DNA from: Clostridium_AD estertheticum_D
GTDB lineage: Bacteria > Bacillota > Clostridia > Clostridiales > Clostridiaceae
Assembly (NCBI RefSeq): GCF_018861295.1
Contig: NZ_JAHLDM010000001.1
Coordinates: forward strand, 124,001-188,000
Length of the DNA: 64,000 nt
Reading direction: 5' to 3'
This document shows positions 45,281 to 53,200 of this stretch, one piece after another (the first letter of the stretch is position 1; the number at the start of each line of letters is the position of its first letter). A model generated the notes under the pieces. The model was given only the letters and a program-made list of their open reading frames with translations. It made no database searches and had not been told where the DNA came from. Position numbers and translations under genes: made by a program.

Positions 45281-45445
45281 AATAACACCTTCTTTAATAG
45301 TAGTATCTCCATATTTATAATTTGTATTTATGTAGAAATCATAATTATTATTATTGTTGTGATATAAATTTAAAGAGGTGATTGATAAAGAAAATATTAT
45401 TAAGTATATTTAAGTATATTTATTTAAAAAAATCATAAAATACTA

Positions 45446-45473
45446 TTGAATTTTAATTTAATTCTGATATAAT
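45446..45473 (+). promoter_or_regulatory. promoter of the probable 6S RNA
   Basis: TTGAAT (45446-45451), a 16-bp spacer and TATAAT (45468-45473), upstream of the structured RNA. Confidence 0.6.
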
Positions 45474-45520
45474 AAAATTAACAAAACAAATTAAACGTAT
45501 TCAAATATTTTAAAAATTAG

Positions 45521-45704
45521 ATTTCTGGGGTATTCGTCAAGCTCTTATTTTCAACCTACAATATTTATACGGGAGTTCGAGATCTAGATGTGCATTTGGC
45601 TTATAAGACCAATTTTAAATTGGCAAGGACTGTTATACATCTCTGAGGACACCCACCTATCATAAAGATAGGTGTAAAAATTGGGGCAACGGTATTTTGG
45701 ATTA
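45521..45704 (+). ncRNA. ssrS: probable 6S RNA
   Basis: No ORF lies here, and the sequence tracks 6S RNA along its length. The 5' end ATTTCTGGGGTATTCG parallels the E. coli ATTTCTCTGAGATGTTCG. The 3' side GGACACCCACCT hairpin (CACCTATC/GATAGGTG, 45654-45674), then GGGGCAACGG and TATTTTGGATT, parallel GACAC...CACCTTGAA...GGCGGCATCTCGGAGATT. A closing stem forms between 45525-45534 and 45691-45700 with G-U pairs, and the inner AGATGT / ACATCT stem borders the central bubble. 6S RNA binds the sigma-A RNA polymerase holoenzyme and lowers transcription in stationary phase. The exact ends are uncertain. Confidence 0.72.
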
Positions 45705-45733
45705 ATAATTTTAAAATTTTGATTAATTTATAA

Positions 45734-45757
45734 AGAGATAGAAATATCTCTTTTTTT
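45734..45757 (+). terminator. terminator downstream of the 6S RNA
   Basis: AGAGATA / TATCTCT with the loop GAAA and a run of T. Confidence 0.88.
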
Positions 45758-45867
45758 ATTGTGTCTTAAATTATAATTTAATTTTTTTATGTTATAATTA
45801 ATATAAATTAATAAGACATTTTAAAAAAGCAGCAAGCGCACAATGTCTTGCAAAGAGGTGCAATAAT

Positions 45868-46671
45868 ATGAGAGAAGACAAAGTTCTTGAGATAATAAAG
45901 ACTAACCCAATTGTTATAAAAAATATTGAAAATCCTAGTGATGAGATGAAGCTTATGGCGATAAAAAAAGACGGTATAATGATACGTTATATAAAAAATC
46001 CTACAAGTGAAATGGCGGATTTAGCAATACAAAGCAATCCACGGGTAATTGAGTTTATAAAGGAACCAACTTATGATATGAAAAAATATGTTGTGTCAAA
46101 GCTATGGAATACTTTAGAATTTATTGATAATCCTTCAGAAGAATTGATAATAATAGGTATGAAGCAAAAGGGATATGCAATAAAATACGTTAAAAATCCA
46201 AGTGAAAAACTTCAAAAGATAGCTATAGAAAAAGATTATGATTCTATAAAATATATAGAAAAACCAAGTGAAGAAATACAATTTTTTGCTATAAAAATAA
46301 ATTATGTTGCTTTAAGGTATATAAAAAATGCAACATTAAGTGCTGAGGTATTGGCAATACGCGAAAATGAATCAGCTATAAGGTTTATTGAAAATATAGA
46401 TGACAATAAAAAGATATTGTTTTTAAAAAGCAACGCATTGGTAATGAAATATATTATTAATGATCTTTCAATGGAGAGTGTAGAGATGGCTTTTAAAGAG
46501 GTGTTATCTAAAGAAACTGTAAGGGACAATTATGTTAGAGATTTCATAAATTGTGACAGTATAAATGAGAAATACGGTAACATATCTATGGATAAAGTAA
46601 TTTTTATTTACAAATATGGTAGCAAAACATGTAAAAAAATAGCAGTTGATGAAAAACTGAATATGATGTAA
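45868..46671 (+). CDS. 22-residue tandem-repeat protein (DUF4116-like)
   Basis: This 267-residue protein is built mostly of nine degenerate repeats of about 22 residues (about 12-210). Each follows the pattern xxIKYIKNPSEExxxxAIKxxx; examples are IKNIENPSDEMKLMAI, IKYVKNPSEKLQKIAI and IKYIEKPSEEIQFFAI. The repeats resemble DUF4116 and probably fold as a helical solenoid. The last 55 residues are non-repetitive. Such proteins usually bind other proteins. The AAA ATPase and VWA genes follow within 14 and 8 bases, so it is likely the adaptor or client-binding part of that machine. Confidence 0.75.
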   Translation: MREDKVLEIIKTNPIVIKNIENPSDEMKLMAIKKDGIMIRYIKNPTSEMADLAIQSNPRVIEFIKEPTYDMKKYVVSKLWNTLEFIDNPSEELIIIGMKQKGYAIKYVKNPSEKLQKIAIEKDYDSIKYIEKPSEEIQFFAIKINYVALRYIKNATLSAEVLAIRENESAIRFIENIDDNKKILFLKSNALVMKYIINDLSMESVEMAFKEVLSKETVRDNYVRDFINCDSINEKYGNISMDKVIFIYKYGSKTCKKIAVDEKLNMM

Positions 46672-46685
46672 GAAGGGATGAACTA

Positions 46686-47804
46686 ATGAATTTAAAAGAT
46701 ACTATGTTAAGTGTAGAACTTGTTATAGAAACGAATGAAGTGCCCTTAATTGTAGGTGAGAGTGGTATTGGAAAAACAGCACTCGCGAAAACACTTTCAA
46801 AAAATAAAGGTTGGAGCTTAGTTATTATAGATGGTAACCTATTAAAAGAAGGAGAAATAGGGGGACTTCCAACAGTTGAGGATTATAGTTTTAAAGATGA
46901 AAATGGCAAGGCGGTTCGATCAAAAAATACTGTTTATGCGGTTCACACAAAACTACAGGAGATAGATAAATTAATAAATGAGGGTAAAGAAGTGTTTTTA
47001 TTTATTGATGAAATAAATCGTTGTGAGCACACAGTGCAACAGGAACTTATGAATCTAATATTAAATAGAGAGATAAATGGATACAAACTAGATAAAAAAG
47101 TAAAAATATTAGCAGCAATGAATCCTTCTAGCAAATATGGTGAAGATTTCGATTATCAAGTAGTTGATATGGATGCAGCACAAGAAAATAGATTTGTTTT
47201 ATTACATATGGAATGTGACTCAAAAGCTTGGATTTCATGGGCCATAGAAAATAACCTAGAGCAAAAAGTTATAGAATTCATATCTACATTTCCGGAATAT
47301 CTACTAAATAATCAAAAGGATGATCAAATAAGAGCAACCCCTAGAAGTTACGAGCGGGTTTCTAAAGTTTATAAAATATACAAGGAAAATAAAGATACTA
47401 TTCCTAAAAGAATATTTCTTAATATAATAAAAGGAAATTTAGGTAATAGAATAGCGAATGAGTTTATATCATTTACGCAGGAAGATAATGAGCCGTTAAT
47501 TTCTTTTGATGATGTGTTTGCAGGGGAGGTATTATCACAAGAAATAATTGCTAAGGTGAAAAATGAAACCCATACTAGATTATATTTAATATCAAAAAAT
47601 ATCATTTATGCATTGGATAATAAAGTAATTTTACACAGTGATATAAAGAGGCTTATAGAATTATTGGGTATTTATCCTGTGGATTTAGGTGTAGGAATTA
47701 TGCAGGATATTAAAGAAAGCAGTAATAGTGTTTATAAGTTGTGTTTGGAAAATGAAGCCTTCGTTGAAATGTATTTCAAGGCCTATAATCAAATAAAAGG
47801 CTAG
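46686..47804 (+). CDS. MoxR-type AAA+ ATPase
   Basis: This 372-residue ATPase has Walker A GESGIGKTALAK (about 23-34), Walker B VFLFIDEINRC (about 100-110), sensor-1 ILAAMNPSSKYG (about 138-149) and a sensor-2-like region near RATPRSYERVSK. MoxR-type ATPases pair with VWA-domain proteins as chaperones or metal-insertion machines. Here a VWA gene begins 8 bases downstream and a repeat protein lies 14 bases upstream. A GGGATG-like site precedes the ATG. No specific substrate is suggested by the neighbours. Confidence 0.85.
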   Translation: MNLKDTMLSVELVIETNEVPLIVGESGIGKTALAKTLSKNKGWSLVIIDGNLLKEGEIGGLPTVEDYSFKDENGKAVRSKNTVYAVHTKLQEIDKLINEGKEVFLFIDEINRCEHTVQQELMNLILNREINGYKLDKKVKILAAMNPSSKYGEDFDYQVVDMDAAQENRFVLLHMECDSKAWISWAIENNLEQKVIEFISTFPEYLLNNQKDDQIRATPRSYERVSKVYKIYKENKDTIPKRIFLNIIKGNLGNRIANEFISFTQEDNEPLISFDDVFAGEVLSQEIIAKVKNETHTRLYLISKNIIYALDNKVILHSDIKRLIELLGIYPVDLGVGIMQDIKESSNSVYKLCLENEAFVEMYFKAYNQIKG

Positions 47805-47812
47805 GTGAAATT

Positions 47813-49177
47813 ATGGGAAAAAAATTTGAAATCCTTAAAAGTGAACTTTATGATGAAATTTCTAATGTGAAAAGCATAAGGGATATGCCAAGTAATTTTA
47901 CAAAAGATTTTTTGGAGCTAGTTACAATGGTTAATTTTATGTTAATAGAGGATAAGGATAATTTTTATGGTTATTTTCTGCTTCAAATGTCTAGAGAGAT
48001 AAAATATGATATAAGTTCTCCAACCGCTGTGAATTTTAAATTATCTAAGTATGTTATTTACTTTAATCCCTATATTTTTTTAAACCTTACAGCAGAGCAG
48101 ATGAAAAGCAGTATAAAACATGAGATTTATCACATATTATCATTTCATTTAAAACGTGCAAGAGGCCTTAAAACAAAATATAGCACCTTGGCTATTAATA
48201 TGGCTATGGATATAGTAGTAAATCAATATTTAGATTATCTTCCACCATTTTCTATAACGATAGACAGTATAAATTCAAAGTATAGATTAAATCTTCAACA
48301 ATATATGGGCATGGAATATTATGCAAAGGAGATTCAGAAAACTTTGGATCTTTTAGAGGAAGATGATGAAAGTGGAGAGGATGACTCTAAGGATAAGCAT
48401 ATAGAAAAAGAATATGATGCTAGTAAAACTCATGACTTATGGGAAGACTCTATAGAAGTAGACGAGGAAACTCTCGAAAATTTTACGCAGAAATATGCCA
48501 TGTTATCAGAAAAAGGCAAAGTACCTCTTTATTTAGAGGGGATTTTGAAGGGACTTGAGAGCAAAAAAGGTGAGATTCCTTGGAATTTGTATTTGAAAAA
48601 GATTATGGGAACATTAGAAAGTGATAAAAAAAAGACTGTTGCAAGAAGAAGTAGGCGCCAACCTAACAGATTGGATCTAAGAGGAGAACTTAGGGGGCAT
48701 ACTGCTAGAATTACCTTGGCTATAGATGTAAGCGGTAGCATAAGCGATGAGGAGTTTAAGGGAGCAATAAAGGAAGTATTTAATATAGTGAAAACTTATA
48801 AACATGAAATAACTTTGATTGAATGTGATACGCAAATAAGGCAGGTATACAAGGTTAAGTCTATTAATAGTATAAGAGAGCGATGTACTAGTCGTGGTGG
48901 TACGAAATTTACACCTGTGTTTAAGTATGTAAATAGTACAGATACTAATATACTAATATATTTTACAGATGGAAAAGGCGAAGAAAAACTGGATATATTA
49001 CCAAAGGGTTATAAAACATTGTGGGTTATATCAGGACGCGGTGATAAACTATCATTAAAGGAACCTTTTGGAATTATAAAAAAATTAAAACCTGTAGAGA
49101 TAATAGAGGATACGCAGGAAAGATTAGATATAATGGTTGATGGGTTTTCTATGCAAAGTCAAGAGCCAATACATTAG
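47813..49177 (+). CDS. metallopeptidase-like/VWA-domain protein (DUF2201 type)
   Basis: This 454-residue soluble protein has a metallopeptidase-like N-terminal domain with HEIYH in KHEIYHILSFH (HExxH, about 103-113). A basic linker (RRSRRQPNR) leads to a C-terminal VWA-like domain with the MIDAS residues of AIDVSGSIS (DxSxS, about 304-312), the Thr of RGGTKFTP and the Asp of YFTDGKGEE. This N-metallopeptidase plus VWA arrangement is the usual partner of MoxR-type AAA proteins. It may be an active protease or a scaffold; no other zinc ligand was identified with certainty. Confidence 0.85.
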   Translation: MGKKFEILKSELYDEISNVKSIRDMPSNFTKDFLELVTMVNFMLIEDKDNFYGYFLLQMSREIKYDISSPTAVNFKLSKYVIYFNPYIFLNLTAEQMKSSIKHEIYHILSFHLKRARGLKTKYSTLAINMAMDIVVNQYLDYLPPFSITIDSINSKYRLNLQQYMGMEYYAKEIQKTLDLLEEDDESGEDDSKDKHIEKEYDASKTHDLWEDSIEVDEETLENFTQKYAMLSEKGKVPLYLEGILKGLESKKGEIPWNLYLKKIMGTLESDKKKTVARRSRRQPNRLDLRGELRGHTARITLAIDVSGSISDEEFKGAIKEVFNIVKTYKHEITLIECDTQIRQVYKVKSINSIRERCTSRGGTKFTPVFKYVNSTDTNILIYFTDGKGEEKLDILPKGYKTLWVISGRGDKLSLKEPFGIIKKLKPVEIIEDTQERLDIMVDGFSMQSQEPIH

Positions 49178-49432
49178 CATGATAATCCCATGAATTTCTT
49201 CTATGTGACTTGCAAACGAACTTTAAACTGGAAATTTGACTAAGAAATTCTAATGATTTACTCATGAAAAATTCTCTATCACTCACATTCGGCGTCCTGA
49301 CTCAGGTTCGCTAGCCTTCCGTCCTGGCAGGCTTACGAGAATTTTACATTCATAAATCAAGAATGTCTAAGTCGAATTTCAATAGTTTTGTCGTTCCGTA
49401 TTGCAAGTCACTTCGTAGAAATTTGCGCTTAA
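49178..49432. repeat. long-hairpin element A (copy upstream of truA)
   Basis: A non-coding stretch of about 255 bases that folds on itself. Outer arms contain GTGACTTGCAA (49205-49215) and TTGCAAGTCAC (49401-49411) and are complementary for about 27 bp. Inner arms continue (GAAATTTGACT against the GTCGAATTTC region; TGATTTA...AAAATTCTC against GAGAATTTT...TAAATCA). A G+C-rich cap (CATTCGGCGTCCTGACTC ... CCTGGCAGGC) lies at about 49287-49335. The same element occurs at 50281-50574. No ORF or transposase. Confidence 0.75.
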
Positions 49433-49534
49433 TATGTTCATAAAGAAAGCAATTTATACCTGAACGTGCAGAGGAAAAGTAAAACAACTTAAAACAGGAG
49501 AGTTGGTTAAGAAATAAGGTAAAGGTGGATATAT

Positions 49535-50275
49535 ATGAGAAATTTAAAAATGATATTAGAATTTGATGGAAGTAGATATAAAGGATGGCAGAAACAACCA
49601 GATAATGATTTAACAGTTGAAGGCAAAATTGAAAGTTCTTTATCTAAAATGGTAGGGGAACCTGTAGAGGTTACAGGTTGCGAGAGAACAGATATAGGTG
49701 TGCATGCCGAGAACTATGTGGCGAATTTTCATACCGACTGTGATTTAAGTATAGAAGCTATTATAGATTATCTTAATGGAGATTTACCAGATGATATAGT
49801 AGTGAAGTCTATGGATCGTGCAAGTGAAAAATTTAATTCAGGATATAATATAAAAGCAATTACTTATGTGTATAAAATAAGTAATAGTGAATTAAGAAAC
49901 GTGTTTAATAGAAAATATGTTTATAACTCCGAGATGCTACTTAATTTGGAAGAAATGAGAAATACAGCAGAATATTTAGTTGGTACTCATGACTTTCAGT
50001 ATTTAGCCACTGCACCTACAAATATTAAGTCTACTATAAGAACTATTAATTATATTAATATAATAGAATTAGAAGAAGGTATTATTGAGATAGAAATTAA
50101 TGCTGATGATTTCTTGTGGAATATGGTAAGAATTATTGTGGGTAGTCTTTTAGAAGTAGGTAAAGGAAATATAAAACCAATTGATATTGAAAATTTATTA
50201 ATTGATACAGAAGCATCGGCATATATACCAATGGCTAAATCAAAAGGATTATCTTTAAGAGGCGTTGAATACTAA
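49535..50275 (+). CDS. truA: tRNA pseudouridine(38-40) synthase TruA
   Basis: This 246-residue enzyme converts uridines 38-40 of the tRNA anticodon arm to pseudouridine. It has the N-terminal LEFDGSRYKGWQKQP (about 7-21), the catalytic-Asp motif ERTDIGVHAENYVANF (about 50-65), HDFQYLATAP and the C-terminal FLWNMVRIIVGSLLEVGKG (about 190-208). GGTGGATATAT lies before the ATG. In most Firmicutes truA follows ribosomal or ecf genes. Here it stands alone, flanked by two copies of a long-hairpin element. Confidence 0.96.
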   Translation: MRNLKMILEFDGSRYKGWQKQPDNDLTVEGKIESSLSKMVGEPVEVTGCERTDIGVHAENYVANFHTDCDLSIEAIIDYLNGDLPDDIVVKSMDRASEKFNSGYNIKAITYVYKISNSELRNVFNRKYVYNSEMLLNLEEMRNTAEYLVGTHDFQYLATAPTNIKSTIRTINYINIIELEEGIIEIEINADDFLWNMVRIIVGSLLEVGKGNIKPIDIENLLIDTEASAYIPMAKSKGLSLRGVEY

Positions 50276-50280
50276 GATAA

Positions 50281-50574
50281 CGAAGCAAGAAATCACCTGT
50301 GTGACTTGCATAAGAACTAAAAACTAGAAATTCAATTAACAAATTCTAATCTTTGCTTATATAAAATTACCTAACGTTCACATTCGGCGTCCTGCCTCAA
50401 GTTCACTAGCCTGGGCCTCTGGGTAGTTCTCTGGGGGACATAACAATTATTAATTGTTATGCAACCTGGCAGGCTTACGGAAATTTTACATTCGCAAAAG
50501 CGAATTTCTAAATGAAATTTAATAGTTTTGTCGTTTCTTATTGCAAGTCACTCCGGTGGGATTACTATGCTTAT
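50281..50574. repeat. long-hairpin element B (copy downstream of truA)
   Basis: The second copy of the element at 49178-49432, in the same orientation, about 294 bases. It keeps GTGACTTGCA (50301-50310) and TTGCAAGTCAC (50541-50551), the cap CACATTCGGCGTCCTGCCTC and CCTGGCAGGCTTACGG, and the 3' AATAGTTTTGTCGTT. Its cap has an extra hairpin of about 50 bases (50415-50464, including ATAACAATT / AATTGTTAT) that copy A lacks. The outer ends AAGCA... / ...TATGCTT are also complementary. Confidence 0.75.
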
Positions 50575-50610
50575 TAAGATATGAGTGTTACACTGATATA
50601 ACTATAAGTA

Positions 50611-50658
50611 AAAAAAGATAATACTAAGGGCTTACCCCCAAGGTGTTATCTTTTTTTT
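50611..50658 (+). terminator. terminator downstream of element B
   Basis: AAAAAAGATAAtACT / AGGTGTTATCTTTTTT with an inner GGG / CCC pairing and an eight-T tail. Confidence 0.85.
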
Positions 50659-50661
50659 CTG

Positions 50662-50857
50662 TTAGGTGTATTAATAACGTCGAACATAATTAGAAATTAT
50701 TACATAATATAGTTTTAGAGGATTAAAAGGAAAGCTTAAAATAGTTATTTATGATTAAAAAATCTTGATGAAATGGTTGAAAATGTTTACAACATATACT
50801 TGTAAACTGTTTGATGGGCAGACGTTAGCGTGTGTCCATTTACTTTTTAAAAATGTA
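50662..50857 (+). other. non-coding interval with two hairpins before marR
   Basis: No gene seen. A GTTTACAA / TTGTAAAC hairpin (50785-50807) may be an operator or RNA stem. A second hairpin (ATGGGCA-ACG / CGT-TGTCCAT, 50814-50839) followed by TTACTTTTT looks like a terminator ending at about 50848. A short upstream transcript is possible, but no convincing promoter was found. Confidence 0.45.
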
Positions 50858-50886
50858 TTGACATGAGATATTTATGGGATTATAAT
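50858..50886 (+). promoter_or_regulatory. consensus promoter of the marR-ABC exporter operon
   Basis: TTGACA (50858-50863), a 17-bp spacer and TATAAT (50881-50886). Confidence 0.9.
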
Positions 50887-50939
50887 ATATTTCGTAAGCT
50901 AAATATACGTACACGAAACATTTGTATTCGAAATATATT
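50884..50939. promoter_or_regulatory. putative MarR operator region
   Basis: An 11-bp inverted repeat AATATATTTCG (50884-50894) / CGAAATATATT (50929-50939) overlaps the -10 box. It contains a third inner CGAAA half site near 50914. It lies between promoter and start codon, where the MarR protein could repress its own operon. Confidence 0.55.
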
Positions 50940-50954
50940 CAAGGTGGTGATTAA

Positions 50955-51395
50955 GTGGAAACATTGAATGAAAGTATAGAAGTTGCAAGACTTTTTCAAG
51001 AGGTTATGCAGTTATTTAAACATAGCATGTCCAAAGTATTGTGTGATACAGGCATGTCTGCACCTCAAGGTATGGTTTTAGGACTTTTAAGTAAAAAAAA
51101 GAAGATGAAGATAACTGAACTTAGCAATGAGCTTTGTTTATCAAATAGTACAGTATCTGGAATTATAGACAGACTTGAAAAGCAGAAAATGGTAGTGAGA
51201 GAAAGAAGTGAGAAGGACAAGCGGGTAGTATATGTAAGTATAGCGCCAAATTTTGAAGATATGCATAAAACTTTCCATAAACAGTTTGAAAAAAATATTG
51301 CAGACGTAATGAGTAAAGGAAATGCACAGGAGATTCATAAAATATTTGAGGGTTTAGACGTACTAAAAAAACTTCTAAAAGACCAAGAAAAATAA
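50955..51395 (+). CDS. MarR-family transcriptional regulator
   Basis: This 146-residue winged-helix dimeric repressor has a recognition region at about 52-98 (MKITELSNELCLSNSTVSGI then DRLEKQKMVVRERSEKDKR with the wing). The GTG start is preceded by AAGGTGGTG. It is the first gene of an operon with two ABC exporter half-transporters, which suggests it represses them until a toxic ligand binds. An inverted-repeat operator candidate lies in its promoter. No cysteine in a redox-sensor position is evident. Confidence 0.9.
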   Translation: METLNESIEVARLFQEVMQLFKHSMSKVLCDTGMSAPQGMVLGLLSKKKKMKITELSNELCLSNSTVSGIIDRLEKQKMVVRERSEKDKRVVYVSIAPNFEDMHKTFHKQFEKNIADVMSKGNAQEIHKIFEGLDVLKKLLKDQEK

Positions 51396-51424
51396 AACAA
51401 TAACAATGAATGGAGATGACACTT

Positions 51425-53200
51425 TTGATTAAATTATTTAGATTTCTTAAACAATACACAATACACATAATTGCAATAGTTATATTAATTTTTATTCAGG
51501 TACTTGCGAATCTTTATTTGCCAACATTAATGGCAGATATAATAGATAAAGGTATAGTTCAAAAAAATGTAGTTCAAAATATTTCATTCCTAGGATATAG
51601 TGGAGCTTACAAAGGGATAGATTATATTATGAGAATAGGTGCTATTATGCTGATAATCTCAGCAGGTGGTGTTATATGTTCAATTATAGCTGCATTCCTA
51701 TCTTCAAAAACTTCTGTTGGACTTGGTAGAATTGTTCGTAATAAATTATTTGCTAAAGTCGAAGGATTTTCGCTACACGAGTTTGATAAGGTTGGTACTG
51801 CAACACTTATAACAAGGACTACGAACGATGTTACTCAGGTTCAAACAGCAACTGTAATGATTTTTTCAATCATGCTTTTTGCACCTTTAACTGCAATAGG
51901 TGGTATTGTTATGGCTTTAAGAGAAGATGCAACTTTAACTTGGATTTTTGCAGTTGTAATTCCGCTTCTTGGAATTATTATTGGAATAACTCTTAAATTC
52001 GCTATGCCGTTATTTAAATTAATGCAAGTTAAAATAGATAAATTAAATCTTGTATTACGTGAATCACTTACTGGTATTAGAGTTGTACGTGCATTCAATC
52101 GTATAAGGACTGAAAAGGCTAGATTCGATGATGCTAACACTGATCTTATGAATAATGCTGTAAAAGTAAATAAGATCATGGCTTTTTTATTGCCAATAAT
52201 GATGTTTATCATGAATGTTACAACAGTTGCTATTATTTGGTTTGGTGCTAGAAGAATAGATACTGGAGGCATGGAGGTTGGTTCATTAATAGCATTTATA
52301 CAATATGGAATGCAAATTTTATTCGGATTCTTAATGCTTGCTATGGTATTTATAATGATACCAAGGGCGCAAGCATCTGCAATAAGAATTAATGAAGTAT
52401 TAGATATGGAGCCAGAAATAATTGATTCAAAGAATACTAAATTAGCTGACAAACAAAGTGGATATGTTGATTTTAAGGATGTAACATTTAGTTACCCAGG
52501 TGCAGATCAGCCAGCCATTAGTAATATAACATTTAGTGCAAGACCAGGTGAAACAACAGCTATTATTGGTGGTACTGGTTCTGGTAAGTCAACTCTTATA
52601 AACTTAATACCGCGTTTCTATGATGTCACTAGCGGTGCAATATTAGTTGATGGGGTAGATGTTCGCGAAATGAGTCAGGAAAGCCTAAGATCTAAAATAG
52701 GTTTTGTTCCTCAAAATACTGTTCTCTTTACTGGAACTATTGCAGAAAACATTAAATATGGTAAAGATAATGCTACTATTGAGCAAATTAAGCATGCAGC
52801 CACAGTAGCACAAGCTACTGACTTTATCAATGGAATGAAGGAAGGGTATAATCATCCTATTGCCCAGGGAGGTACAAATGTTTCTGGTGGACAAAAACAA
52901 CGTCTATCTATAGCGCGTGCCTTAGTTAGACAACCTGAAATATATATATTTGATGATAGTTTTTCAGCACTTGATTTTAAAACTGATGCAAAATTACGAG
53001 CAGCACTTAAAAAAGAAACATCAAAATCTACTGTAATAATTATTGCACAAAGGGTTGCAACAGTTATGGATGCAGATAGAATTATAGTAATAGATGACGG
53101 CTCAATTGCAGGCATAGGAACTCACAAGGAACTTTTAACCAGTTGTAAGATATACCATGAAATTGTATCTTCACAGCTTTCAGAGGAGGAATTATCATGA
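51425..53200 (+). CDS. ABC exporter half-transporter, degenerate ATPase site (heterodimer subunit 1)
   Basis: This half-transporter has about 591 residues: six membrane helices (about 15-320) and a C-terminal ATPase. Walker A is GGTGSGKST (about 384-392), the signature is VSGGQKQRLSIARAL, and Walker B is IYIFDDSFSALD, where Asp replaces the usual catalytic Glu. That substitution marks the degenerate-site partner of BmrC/BmrD-like multidrug heterodimers. An ATG at 51410 sits inside the GGAG ribosome site, so the TTG at 51425 (9 bases after GGAG) is the better start. It overlaps the second subunit by 4 bases. Confidence 0.9.
   Translation: MIKLFRFLKQYTIHIIAIVILIFIQVLANLYLPTLMADIIDKGIVQKNVVQNISFLGYSGAYKGIDYIMRIGAIMLIISAGGVICSIIAAFLSSKTSVGLGRIVRNKLFAKVEGFSLHEFDKVGTATLITRTTNDVTQVQTATVMIFSIMLFAPLTAIGGIVMALREDATLTWIFAVVIPLLGIIIGITLKFAMPLFKLMQVKIDKLNLVLRESLTGIRVVRAFNRIRTEKARFDDANTDLMNNAVKVNKIMAFLLPIMMFIMNVTTVAIIWFGARRIDTGGMEVGSLIAFIQYGMQILFGFLMLAMVFIMIPRAQASAIRINEVLDMEPEIIDSKNTKLADKQSGYVDFKDVTFSYPGADQPAISNITFSARPGETTAIIGGTGSGKSTLINLIPRFYDVTSGAILVDGVDVREMSQESLRSKIGFVPQNTVLFTGTIAENIKYGKDNATIEQIKHAATVAQATDFINGMKEGYNHPIAQGGTNVSGGQKQRLSIARALVRQPEIYIFDDSFSALDFKTDAKLRAALKKETSKSTVIIIAQRVATVMDADRIIVIDDGSIAGIGTHKELLTSCKIYHEIVSSQLSEEELS

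Noticed and set aside
45565..45575. GTTCGAGATC as a tRNA T-arm
   Set aside because: No acceptor or anticodon stems around it; the region fits 6S RNA. No tRNA or rRNA gene was found in the window.
45900..46500. Regular 66-base periodicity as a CRISPR-like array
   Set aside because: The periodicity is in an open reading frame and reflects 22-residue protein repeats; DNA copies are too diverged for CRISPR.
49178..50574. The truA-flanking elements as an insertion sequence carrying truA
   Set aside because: The copies are in the same orientation, diverged from each other, and have no transposase; truA is an ordinary core gene.
51841..52452. 203-codon minus-strand ORF in the first ABC exporter gene
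   Set aside because: It is a shadow of the membrane-helix codons of the ABC gene, with no independent support.
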